Counted from the stretch's first letter, positions 1 through 5,399 are shown. The stretch: 7,297 nt of DNA from Rhodobacteraceae bacterium UBA2553 (GCA_002340515.1 DDMF01000144.1:18929-26225); one strand, 5' to 3'. Translations and numbers: made by a program. Notes: a model not told the origin generated them from the sequence alone.

Positions 1-386
1 CGCAAGGCACCACGCCCGGTTTGTGGGGGCTGGCTTGCGAAAAACGTGAGGATTTTGCTGGGATCTGAACCGCGCGGGATCGCCTCTTCGGATTTGCGAC
101 GTAACAGTTTCAGACCGGGCCAGTCGGGGTGGCGCGCGAGAAAGCGGATTGTGTCGTCAAAGCTGCCTTTACCCTGACGCAGGCGATGCCATTCCAGAAT
201 GTCGGCGGGCAAAGCTCCGCCTGCGCGCGCTTTGGTGCGGGCTGCTTCCCAGTCGCCCGATCGCGCCAGTGAAATAGCGTCTTTAAAGGCTTGCACTTCG
301 CCCGTGCTTTGCGCGTGCAAAGGGGGGGCTTGGGTCCAGATCAGGACGGCCATGACCGTCAATATGTGATATATTCGCGCTTTCAT
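1..386 (-). CDS. Soluble lytic murein transglycosylase, N-terminal part (cut by window edge)
   Basis: The minus strand reads open from ATG at 386 to the window edge, about 128 codons. It starts MKARIYHILTVMAVLIW and has a typical Sec signal peptide: a positive start, a hydrophobic stretch at residues 8-20 and a likely cleavage after LHA at residue 25. The mature part (AFKDAISLARSGDWEAA, then PADILEWHRLR and FLARHPDWPGL) is the alpha-helical superhelix region that precedes the catalytic domain in Slt70-type lytic transglycosylases. These periplasmic enzymes cleave peptidoglycan between MurNAc and GlcNAc, forming 1,6-anhydroMurNAc. The catalytic glutamate domain lies outside the window, so the family call rests on the N-terminal pattern and on the neighbourhood next to dapA. 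The Shine-Dalgarno is weak (TAGG about 10 bases upstream). The gene diverges from dapA with 140 bp between them. Confidence 0.72.
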   Translation of the reverse strand, partial: MKARIYHILTVMAVLIWTQAPPLHAQSTGEVQAFKDAISLARSGDWEAARTKARAGGALPADILEWHRLRQGKGSFDDTIRFLARHPDWPGLKLLRRKSEEAIPRGSDPSKILTFFASQPPQTGRGAL

Positions 387-429
387 GGACAAAACCTAAC
401 CCTAGGGCCTATCAGATCAACACACATTC

Positions 430-458
430 TTGGCATTTCGCCAGAACCCGGCTAGTTT
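430..458 (+). promoter_or_regulatory. Candidate sigma70-type promoter of dapA
   Basis: TTGGCA at 430-435 and TAGTTT at 453-458 are separated by exactly 17 bases, in the 140-bp gap between the divergent transglycosylase and dapA genes. A start near 465 would give a leader of about 60 nt. The -10 box is a weak match, and this was found by eye only. Confidence 0.35.
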
Positions 459-526
459 CCGCCGCGTTCAGCAGGGTGATTCATTACTGCCCCGGCTGAT
501 CCCTGACAACAACAAAGGAGCGTGTC

Positions 527-1402
527 ATGTTCAAAGGATCTCTTCCTGCCCTGGTCACGCCGTTTAAGAACGGCGCAGTGGATTTTGACGCGCTTAAACG
601 CTTGGTCAATTGGCAGATCGCCGAAGGGTCAAACGGTTTGGTGCCTGTGGGCACAACCGGCGAAAGCCCGACCCTGACCCATGAAGAGCACGAAGCGGTG
701 ATTGCCGCTGTGGTTGAGGCCGCCGCAGGCCGCGTGCCGGTGATTGCCGGGGCCGGTTCAAACAACACCATCGAGACATTGCGTTTTATGGAATACGCCA
801 AAAAAGTTGGCGCAGCGGCCGGCCTTGTGGTCACGCCCTATTACAACAAACCGACCCAGCGTGGGTTGATTGCGCATTATACCACTGTGGCTGATGCGGT
901 GGACCTGCCGATTGTGATCTACAATATCCCCGGTCGTTCGGTCGTGGATATGACGCCTGCGACGATGGGTGTGTTGGCCAAGCATAAAAACATTGTCGGC
1001 GTAAAAGACGCAACCGGTGATCTGGCGCGGGTCAGCTATCAGCGTTTGAAATGCGGTGTGGATTTCTGCCAATTGTCGGGCGAAGACGCCACCGCGCATG
1101 GGTTCAACGCGCAAGGCGGGCAGGGCTGTATCTCGGTCACCGCCAACGTCGCCCCGCGCCATTGTGCTGACCTTCAGGCCGCCACGCTGGCAGGTGATTA
1201 CGCCACGGCGCTGACCATCGCGGACAAACTCATGCCGTTGCACAAAGCGATCTTTACCGAACCGGGTGTGGCCGGCGCCAAATATGCGCTGTCCAATCTG
1301 GGCATGTGCGAACCCGAGGTGCGCAGCCCATTGACCGAGCTGGAAGACAGCACCAAAGCGGCGATTGACGCGGCGATGCGCCATGCGGGTTTGATGACCT
1401 GA
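527..1402 (+). CDS. dapA: 4-hydroxy-tetrahydrodipicolinate synthase (DapA)
   Basis: This cytoplasmic enzyme condenses pyruvate with L-aspartate semialdehyde, the first committed step of the diaminopimelate/lysine pathway that supplies peptidoglycan and protein synthesis. The 291-aa length is normal for the family. The hallmarks are present: the start FKGSLPALVTPF; the GTTGES loop with Thr43-Thr44; Tyr106 in TPYYNKP; Tyr132 and Arg137 in IYNIPGRS; and the Schiff-base Lys160 in VGVKDATGD. All sit one residue below the E. coli numbering. The start is fixed by AAAGGAG at 514-520, six bases before ATG. The gene appears intact and monocistronic. Its natural terminator, just past the stop codon, has been split by the insertion element that begins at 1440. 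Confidence 0.97.
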   Translation: MFKGSLPALVTPFKNGAVDFDALKRLVNWQIAEGSNGLVPVGTTGESPTLTHEEHEAVIAAVVEAAAGRVPVIAGAGSNNTIETLRFMEYAKKVGAAAGLVVTPYYNKPTQRGLIAHYTTVADAVDLPIVIYNIPGRSVVDMTPATMGVLAKHKNIVGVKDATGDLARVSYQRLKCGVDFCQLSGEDATAHGFNAQGGQGCISVTANVAPRHCADLQAATLAGDYATALTIADKLMPLHKAIFTEPGVAGAKYALSNLGMCEPEVRSPLTELEDSTKAAIDAAMRHAGLMT

Positions 1403-1423
1403 TCATCGGAGGATGAGAATAAG

Positions 1424-1439
1424 AAAAGGCGCGCCAACC
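1424..1439 (+). terminator. Left half of the split dapA/ridA bidirectional terminator
   Basis: AAAAGGCGCGCC (1424-1435) followed by loop bases AACC (1436-1439) is the upstream arm of an intrinsic terminator. Its partner arm, GGGGCGCC plus seven T, lies at 4159-4173 beyond the insertion element. Joined directly, the arms pair at 11 of 12 positions (one G-G mismatch) around the loop AACC. As it stands, this half cannot form the hairpin. Confidence 0.75.
1433..1439 (+). repeat. Target-site near-duplication, left copy
   Basis: GCCAACC directly abuts the left inverted repeat, and TCCAACC (4152-4158) directly abuts the right one. Six of seven bases agree, as expected for a 7-bp target duplication with one later change. 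The alternative is a 6-bp duplication CCAACC with one extra element base kept at the right end. Either reading gives the same reconstructed empty site. Confidence 0.65.
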
Positions 1440-1463
1440 GCAAGCCTCTTACCAGAGTGTTGT
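1440..1463 (+). repeat. Left terminal inverted repeat
   Basis: GCAAGCCTCTTACC followed by AGAGTGTTGT. Compared with the reverse complement of 4127-4151, the first 14 bases are identical. The remainder differs by one substitution and one single-base gap, giving 23 matches over 25 positions. Confidence 0.85.
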
Positions 1464-1468
1464 GATTT

Positions 1469-1500
1469 GCGCACCGTCTCGGCGGTGCGCATTTTTATTG
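1469..1500 (+). terminator. Inward-facing terminator at the left end of the element
   Basis: GCGCACCG (1469-1476) and CGGTGCGC (1483-1490) form a perfect 8-bp stem with loop TCTCGG, followed by ATTTTTATT. The T tract lies on the plus-strand side, so it would stop transcription coming from dapA. It starts 29 bp inside the element tip and could replace the dapA terminator that the insertion destroyed. Confidence 0.7.
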
Positions 1501-1526
1501 CTTCCTTCATAAAGGCACTATATACA
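1498..1526 (+). promoter_or_regulatory. Candidate promoter for a left-end plus-strand RNA
   Basis: TTGCTT at 1498-1503 and TATACA at 1521-1526 have a 17-base spacer, and TATATA overlaps the second box. The pair lies directly after the left-end terminator and points into the hairpin-rich stretch 1533-1643. Found by eye, so chance matches are possible. Confidence 0.3.
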
Positions 1527-1532
1527 GATCAA

Positions 1533-1643
1533 CGAGACGACAGACCGGCTGCAACAGCGTCTCCCCGCCTTCGCAAGAAGGTCCACGCGCGAGCGAGATA
1601 TTAAAGTGGAAGCTGGATCCTAGGGCTGCCTTCGGGCAGCCCT
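1533..1643 (+). ncRNA. Putative structured RNA in the element's left end
   Basis: There is no credible coding frame here, but four stems follow in series. GAGACG (1534-1539) pairs with CGTCTC (1558-1563). CCTTC (1568-1572) pairs with GAAGG (1577-1581) around GCAA. TCCAC (1582-1586) pairs with GTGGA (1606-1610). AGGGCTGCC (1622-1630) pairs with GGCAGCCCT (1635-1643) around TTCG. On the plus strand the tight loops read GCAA (a GNRA loop) and C(UUCG)G, both exceptionally stable RNA tetraloops; on the minus strand they would be UUGC and CGAA. This favours a plus-strand RNA of about 110 nt, opposite in direction to the element's genes. Its role is unknown: it could be an antisense or regulatory RNA, or simply element-end DNA structure. 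Confidence 0.35.
1622..1643 (+). terminator. TTCG-loop hairpin after the passenger gene
   Basis: A perfect 9-bp stem with a TTCG loop lies 15 bases beyond the stop codon of the minus-strand 187-aa gene. Neither side has a good T tract (plus side CTCTAACATTT). It may end the putative plus-strand RNA, act as a 3' stabiliser for the minus-strand operon mRNA, or act as a weak terminator for either. Confidence 0.4.
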
Positions 1644-1658
1644 CTAACATTTGGGGGT

Positions 1659-2222
1659 TTACCTCCGAGCAAATCGAACAGCTCGCCCCATATAAGTGCT
1701 CTGAATCAAAACAGAAAAACGAATTGAGTTTGGATTTTCCGGTGGAAGATATCCTGAGGCCGAAGCCCTGTATGCGCTCTCAATTCGAAGCAAAACATGC
1801 TTGTTTCGCTTGCCGCCACTCTTTTTCAACTCAAAAAACACATGGTAGCGATCATTCCTAAAAGGGGCGTCGACGGTCAGGTAAACATAGTTCCGCTCCT
1901 CCCAGGTTTGGAAAACCTTTGTGTTCGGAAGATTCTGTATGATCCCCGGAAGGTGGAGAGCATCCTGATAGCGATTGGGGCAATATACCCTATTGTCGAA
2001 ACAAACGTGAGATGCTGGGTCAGCATCAGTCGCGCTGCGTGTGAATACATGCGGAGAGTAGATGGCTCTAATTTTTCGGGCATTCCCGTCAGGTGTGTTG
2101 CAAAGGAACTCATGAGGCTCAAGGTGGGAAAGAGAAATTTCCTTACCAGCGAAGAAAAACGGATTCCAATACTTCGTAGTATTGTCCGGTTGTCCTGCGG
2201 TGTTATTTGATCCTGAAGCCAT
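1659..2222 (-). CDS. Passenger protein of the insertion element, unknown function (187 aa)
   Basis: I do not recognise this protein. The chosen start MASGSNN has AGGA four bases upstream. An in-frame ATG nine codons earlier (2249) lacks such a site. Residues 1-48 are polar and look poorly ordered. Residues 50-152 look like a compact alpha/beta domain with patches that seem constrained: IRAIYSPHVFTR (51-62), NRYQDALHLPGIIQNL (83-98), RNYVYLTV (110-117), and RYHVFFELKKS then VLLRIESAYR (125-152). There is no signal peptide, membrane segment or zinc motif. The gene follows the transposase on the same strand after an 84-bp gap, so the two are probably one operon. Its position suggests a transposition accessory or regulatory role, or a cargo/toxin-like protein; the sequence decides neither. 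GC content is visibly lower than in dapA. Confidence 0.75.
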   Translation of the reverse strand: MASGSNNTAGQPDNTTKYWNPFFFAGKEISLSHLEPHEFLCNTPDGNARKIRAIYSPHVFTRSATDADPASHVCFDNRVYCPNRYQDALHLPGIIQNLPNTKVFQTWEERNYVYLTVDAPFRNDRYHVFFELKKSGGKRNKHVLLRIESAYRASASGYLPPENPNSIRFSVLIQSTYMGRAVRFARR

Positions 2223-2306
2223 CTTGTCCTGAATGCACAATGTAAACATGCAGAACTAAGGGAAAAAACGGTATCTTTTCAACCGAAAAACCCCGCTCCA
2301 GGAAAA

Positions 2307-4043
2307 CTATCCTCCGAACAGATCTCTCTCATAGATCTTCCCTTTGGCGATCCCGAGTTTCATAGCTGGGGTGCGCTTCGTTTTCCTCGTGCCCATCCAG
2401 TTATGGTGGAAACGGTAGATCTCAATGATCTTCGCCATCATTTCCGGCTTGTAGAGGTGGTGCCGATCCCAGAGGCGCCCGTTTCCACTCGGCGTAGCTA
2501 CTGGTCGCTCGGCGGCCTTGATATTGCTCCTGATCTTGTGGAAATACGAGTCAACGCTGCGGAGCGTCGCCAGCCGCATCAATCTGGCACGCCGCTCCAA
2601 GGGCATCACCGTGCGATCTGTTCGCAAATGGACAACCCGGCAAGGCTCGGATTGAGAATGATAAGGCCAGTGATATTGGGCACCGATCGGATGGCCTGTC
2701 AGGCGCTTCGCAATTTCCCGATCGACTTCTTCTTCATACACGAACCGGGGGAGAGAATCGAGTTGGTGTCTGGTCAGTCCCAGATCTTGCCTGAGATCCC
2801 TTCTTCCCTGAGCGTAGAGTGACTCGCGGATGTCGTTGGATTGATACTTGTCGAACGCCACGGTCGCCACATCAACGCGACCAGCACGCACTTCCGGCGC
2901 GAATACCGCTGTAAAGGCTTTACTCAGACCGGCATCCCCATCCTGGACGAAGTAGAAACGGTGGTCGGACCTGGAAATCATCCTTCGCAAAACCAACGCA
3001 TGGGCATATTGCTGGACATCTTGCCGAACCAGCGCTCCTTCATGCGGTAGTTGAAGACCCAGATCGACATCAGGTGCGATGTCGGGGTGAATCTCGATTT
3101 CTCGCGTGATGTCGTCCAGGTATTGCTTGAACTCAGATGCGGACCAGAGCCGCCCATGTTCCCGCCAGCAGCGATCAACCCCGATATCCCCATTGAGGGT
3201 CATGTCGATTTCGATCTGCTCCATGTCGATGCCAGGATCGAATTGTAGATGTCCCAACACGACAAAACCGGAATTGGCGTGCGCAGTGCAAAGATGGTTT
3301 ACCGCGACGAAAGACCGTGTCTTTCTGTTCGGCCAGTTGAGCGTCAGGGTTTGGCTGTCGGTTGCAAACCGGCGCCCGGCCTTTTCCCAATCTACATGCC
3401 GCAGATCAAATCCTTCGCGCCTGGCAGTGAAGGATTTGATCTGATCATAGATGAAGTCGATTTTCCGATAGACATCACGATGCGCCATGTCCGCGATCTC
3501 CGAAATCTTGGAAAAGGATGTTCCATGAACAAGCAGTTTGAGAACTTGCCCGTTTTTAGACTGGCGCCGATGGTTTCTTGCGGGGTGCCCAACGGTGAAG
3601 GTCGAGCCGCACCGTTTGCAACATAGACGCTGGTTTCCAGCCTTCGTTTGACCAGATTTGCGATAAAGCTCTGGCCTCGTCTGGAAAGACTTCCCATGGG
3701 ACAGGCATTCTACATTTTTGCAGGATTGCCCCTTACCATCAGGGCGTTGCAATTGCCGAATCCTGGTGTATTCTTCGACGATAGAACGGTTGTTCTTCAC
3801 TACGGATGCCTCACCACATGAACCACAGGTGAAGCTCTTCTCATCGCCTGAGCCTCTCACGGTTCCACGCGGAAAGTTTGCGCTGGCAGCAGAGAGTTTC
3901 CGCCCGCGACCGTCTCGCGGATCAGGATGGATACCGAATTGGGCGCATTGCGCGTTCCGGCAGAAGTTCACATCCACCCCAAAACAGGGTAGAGGAAGGC
4001 GCCTTTTATCGCCTGCCGCAGATTTTTGCGAGACATACCTCAC
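2307..4043 (-). CDS. Transposase-like protein: two zinc ribbons, HTH and DDE-like core
   Basis: This 578-aa protein starts at GTG (4043), with GGAG seven bases upstream at 4051-4054. The N-terminus has two zinc ribbons of the same form: C28-x4-C33 with C73-x2-C76, and C108-x4-C113 with C142-x2-C145. The second contains GNQRLCCKRCGSTFTVG, as in IS1 InsA-type ribbons. Residues 163-197 (GQVLKLLVHGTSFSKISEIA...VYRKIDFI) look like a helix-turn-helix. The probable RNase H-like core has Asp229 (FATDSQTLTLNW), Asp368 or Asp370 (FVQDGDAGLS) and possibly Glu512 (KAAERPV) as the catalytic acids. The tail HHNWMGTRKTKRTPAMKLG resembles the C-terminal motif of many DDE transposases. It probably binds the 25-bp end repeats and moves the element. 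No frameshift or internal stop is seen, so it may be active. Catalytic assignments are inferred. Confidence 0.8.
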   Translation of the reverse strand: MRYVSQKSAAGDKRRLPLPCFGVDVNFCRNAQCAQFGIHPDPRDGRGRKLSAASANFPRGTVRGSGDEKSFTCGSCGEASVVKNNRSIVEEYTRIRQLQRPDGKGQSCKNVECLSHGKSFQTRPELYRKSGQTKAGNQRLCCKRCGSTFTVGHPARNHRRQSKNGQVLKLLVHGTSFSKISEIADMAHRDVYRKIDFIYDQIKSFTARREGFDLRHVDWEKAGRRFATDSQTLTLNWPNRKTRSFVAVNHLCTAHANSGFVVLGHLQFDPGIDMEQIEIDMTLNGDIGVDRCWREHGRLWSASEFKQYLDDITREIEIHPDIAPDVDLGLQLPHEGALVRQDVQQYAHALVLRRMISRSDHRFYFVQDGDAGLSKAFTAVFAPEVRAGRVDVATVAFDKYQSNDIRESLYAQGRRDLRQDLGLTRHQLDSLPRFVYEEEVDREIAKRLTGHPIGAQYHWPYHSQSEPCRVVHLRTDRTVMPLERRARLMRLATLRSVDSYFHKIRSNIKAAERPVATPSGNGRLWDRHHLYKPEMMAKIIEIYRFHHNWMGTRKTKRTPAMKLGIAKGKIYERDLFGG

Positions 4044-4085
4044 CTGACATCTCCATCATGAGATTCGTTCAAGCAAAGGTTTCAA

Positions 4086-4116
4086 GGTATAGGTCGGCCA
4101 CTTTGTGGCCAACCAA
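4086..4116 (-). promoter_or_regulatory. Possible transposase promoter overlapping a palindrome
   Basis: On the minus strand TATACC (4091-4086) is a fair -10 box about 42 bases upstream of the GTG start. Possible -35 boxes are TTGGCC (15-base spacer) or TTGGTT (19-base spacer), neither ideal. The palindrome at 4092-4114 fills the spacer, as an operator would. Confidence 0.25.
4092..4114 (-). repeat. Right-end subterminal palindrome
   Basis: GGTCGGCCAC and GTGGCCAACC flank TTT, pairing at 9 of 10 positions. It begins 37 bp inside the right tip and lies upstream of the transposase gene. No T tract follows on the minus strand, so it is unlikely to be an intrinsic terminator. It may be a transposase or repressor binding site, or an mRNA hairpin that limits expression from outside promoters. 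Confidence 0.5.
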
Positions 4117-4126
4117 AGAAAAAACT

Positions 4127-4151
4127 ACAACACTTCCGGTAAGAGGCTTGC
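4127..4151 (-). repeat. Right terminal inverted repeat
   Basis: Read on the minus strand from 4151: GCAAGCCTCTTACC, then GGAAGTGTTGT. It matches the left repeat at 23 of 25 positions, with the first 14 bases identical. Confidence 0.85.
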
Positions 4152-4158
4152 TCCAACC
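4152..4158 (+). repeat. Target-site near-duplication, right copy
   Basis: TCCAACC lies directly outside the right inverted repeat and matches GCCAACC at 1433-1439 in six of seven bases. Confidence 0.65.
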
Positions 4159-4173
4159 GGGGCGCCTTTTTTT
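4159..4173 (+). terminator. Right half of the split dapA/ridA terminator
   Basis: GGGGCGCC (4159-4166) plus TTTTTTT (4167-4173) is the downstream arm and T tract of the terminator whose other arm is at 1424-1435. Before insertion, the A tract on the far side would have made it work in both directions, for convergent dapA (plus) and ridA (minus). Confidence 0.75.
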
Positions 4174-4187
4174 GTTGGCTGGATGTT

Positions 4188-4291
4188 TAAAGCGTTTCCA
4201 GTTTTCATTGACGCATCTGTCATCGCTTTTTGCGTTTGAGCGAAGCGAAAGGCAGCGAACAAGCGATACAACGTGAACTGGAAATGCTCTA
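4188..4291. repeat. Nested palindromic repeat, possible MITE or REP-like unit
   Basis: The outer arms TAAAGCGTTTCCAGTT (4188-4203) and AACTGGAAATGCTCTA (4276-4291) are inverted repeats of 16 bp with two mismatches. Inside them, ATCGCTT (4222-4228) pairs with AAGCGAT (4261-4267). The unit is about 104 bp, has no coding content, and its right arm supplies the TAG stop codon of ridA. The form suggests a small non-autonomous mobile repeat or a dispersed intergenic palindrome. Copy number cannot be seen from one window. Confidence 0.55.
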
Positions 4292-4693
4292 GGAGGGCGC
4301 CGGCACCACGGCGTCCACCTCAATTTCCACCAGCCATTCGGGGTTCACAAAGCGGCCGACCTGCATGATTGTGTCGACGGGGCGCGCGTCCTGACAATAG
4401 GCTTTACGTGCTTCAATCGCGTCTTTCCACAGGTCGATATCGGTCAGGAGCACGCGTGTTCTCACAATATCCTGCACCCCTGACCCTGCCTGCTCCAACG
4501 CCTCTTTGATGATTTCAAAACACCGTGTGGTCTGGGCAAACACATCGCCCACGCCAACGGTCTGGCCCTGTGCATCCACCGGCGCGGTGCCACCGACGGC
4601 GATGAAGGACCCCACCCGCACCGCGCGACTAAAGCCGACGATTTTTTCCATCGGGTTCCCATTGGAAATCAATTGGCGTCTCTCTTCGGTCAT
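4289..4693 (-). CDS. RidA family (YjgF/YER057c/UK114) protein
   Basis: This 134-aa protein is of normal length for the family. RidA enzymes hydrolyse reactive enamine/imine intermediates such as 2-aminoacrylate, protecting PLP enzymes in the cytoplasm; more distant members have other small-molecule roles. Features seen are GNPMEKIVGFSRAVRVG (12-28), AVGGTAPVD (32-40), DIVRTRVLLTD (75-85), Arg104 in DARPVDT (the position of the substrate-carboxylate arginine) and NPEWLVEIEVDAVV (117-130), which holds the conserved glutamate. The motif set GNPxEK...PEWLVEIE points to a RidA-like subgroup rather than classical RidA itself, so no gene symbol is given. The start is fixed by AAGGAG seven bases upstream. 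It diverges from smpB and converges on dapA, with the insertion element now between them. Confidence 0.93.
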   Translation of the reverse strand: MTEERRQLISNGNPMEKIVGFSRAVRVGSFIAVGGTAPVDAQGQTVGVGDVFAQTTRCFEIIKEALEQAGSGVQDIVRTRVLLTDIDLWKDAIEARKAYCQDARPVDTIMQVGRFVNPEWLVEIEVDAVVPAPS

Positions 4694-4834
4694 CTGATCG
4701 CTCCTTTTGGTGGCTTCATTCTATCACGAAACCCGGTTCATGTGTTGCCTTGGAACGACAGGATTTTTGGCCCGCAGGGGAAGTTGAGCGCGGCGAGGCT
4801 AGACAGGGCCGGGGGAAGTGCCTATTTCCCACCT

Positions 4835-5311
4835 ATGGCTCAGAAAAAAGAAGACACCAACTATAAGGTCATCGCCGAAAACCGGCGCGCGCGGTATGAT
4901 TACGCGATCGAAGATGACATTGAATGCGGGATTGTCCTGCAGGGTTCCGAAGTGAAATCGCTCAGGACCGGTGGGTCGAATATTGCCGACAGCTATGCGG
5001 CTGTTGAAGACGGTGAGCTTTATCTGACCAACGCCTATATCGCGCCCTATAAACAGGCGATCACATGGGGTCATCTGGAACGCCGCAAGCGCAAGTTGCT
5101 GGTGTCGCGGCGTGAAATCGCCCGGCTTTGGAAAGCCACCCAACGCGATGGCATGACCCTTGTGCCGCTGGTGATGTATTTCAATCACAAGGGACAGGTG
5201 AAGGTGAAAATCGGCGTGGCCAAAGGTAAGAAGGCGCATGACAAACGCGCCTCGGATGCCAAACGCGATTGGGGTCGTCAAAAGCAACGCCTGCTGCGCC
5301 ACGGTGATTGA
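4835..5311 (+). CDS. smpB: SsrA-binding protein SmpB
   Basis: SmpB binds the tRNA-like domain of tmRNA and delivers it to stalled ribosomes for trans-translation. The 158-aa length is typical. Diagnostic stretches are KVIAENRRARYDYAIED (11-27), ECGIVLQGSEVKSLRTG (30-46), SNIADSYA (48-55), ERRKRKLLVSRREI (82-95), MTLVPLVMYFNHKG (107-120) and the basic tail GVAKGKKAHDKR (127-138), which folds in the decoding centre. The start MAQKKEDTNY matches the usual N-terminus; the longer open frame back to 4673 would overlap the ridA start and is not used. No Shine-Dalgarno lies close to this ATG: the nearest purine run, GGGGGAAG (4811-4818), is 16 bases away and can pair with TTCCC (4826-4830). Confidence 0.96.
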   Translation: MAQKKEDTNYKVIAENRRARYDYAIEDDIECGIVLQGSEVKSLRTGGSNIADSYAAVEDGELYLTNAYIAPYKQAITWGHLERRKRKLLVSRREIARLWKATQRDGMTLVPLVMYFNHKGQVKVKIGVAKGKKAHDKRASDAKRDWGRQKQRLLRHGD

Positions 5312-5331
5312 CACCTGCATCTTGTTTGGTC

Positions 5332-5356
5332 CGCCGGGGGCCGGGGCCCCTCGGCG
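5332..5356 (+). terminator. GC-rich hairpin after smpB
   Basis: CGCCGGGGG (5332-5340) folds back on CCCC-T-CGGCG (5347-5356), with one bulged T and loop CCGGGG, 20 bases beyond the smpB stop. The following bases (CACTTTGGATATTTT) are only moderately T-rich. From memory, GC-rich hairpins followed by a TATTT-containing tail are common after genes in Rhodobacterales. It is the likely smpB transcript end. Confidence 0.5.
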
Positions 5357-5399
5357 CACTTTGGATATTTTGCGACCAGATTGGCCAGTGCCGCATGAT

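Larger units (their letters stand above)
1440..4151 (-). mobile_element. Insertion element with zinc-ribbon DDE-like transposase and passenger gene
   Basis: This 2712-bp element is bounded by inverted repeats of 24 and 25 bp that begin GCAAGCCTCTTACC at both tips. It is flanked by a 6/7-matching direct repeat. It carries a 578-aa transposase-like gene and a downstream 187-aa gene, both on the minus strand, plus about 190 bp of hairpin-rich non-coding DNA at the left end. Each end has a subterminal hairpin about 30-40 bp in (1469-1490 and 4092-4114). The insertion lies in the loop of the terminator shared by dapA and ridA. Two zinc ribbons followed by an RNase H-like region suggest a relative of the IS1/IS1595 type, but the size, the single long transposase ORF and the passenger gene differ from the classic members. 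No family name can be given from sequence reading alone. Confidence 0.8.

Noticed and set aside
758..1384. 208-codon minus-strand frame inside dapA
   Set aside because: It is antisense to an unmistakable, complete dapA. Long shadow frames are expected in GC-rich coding DNA.
1413..1604. 63-codon plus-strand frame after dapA
   Set aside because: It runs through the split terminator arm, the element's inverted repeat and a terminator hairpin, so it is a chance frame across a junction.
1533..1643. Bridge-RNA (IS110-type) or TnpB omega-RNA interpretation of the structured stretch
   Set aside because: No DEDD serine recombinase and no TnpB/RuvC gene is present. The element has long inverted repeats and a target duplication, which those groups typically lack. 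A guide role would be speculation.
1797..2210. 137-codon plus-strand frame opposite the passenger gene
   Set aside because: The minus-strand frame has a ribosome site, operon position and more protein-like composition. The plus frame looks like its shadow.
2250..2306. Intrinsic terminator between transposase and passenger gene
   Set aside because: On the minus strand CGGT...ACCG precedes TTTTTT, but a 4-bp stem with a 9-base loop is too weak to claim. It could at most reduce read-through.
1440..4151. Group II intron or integron cassette
   Set aside because: There is no reverse transcriptase, no domain V-like 3' end and no attC-like site. Inverted ends and a target repeat point to a DDE-type element.
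2403..4276. Several plus-strand open frames across the transposase region
   Set aside because: They lie opposite one long intact frame with zinc-ribbon, HTH and transposase motifs. They show no domain-like composition or ribosome sites of their own.
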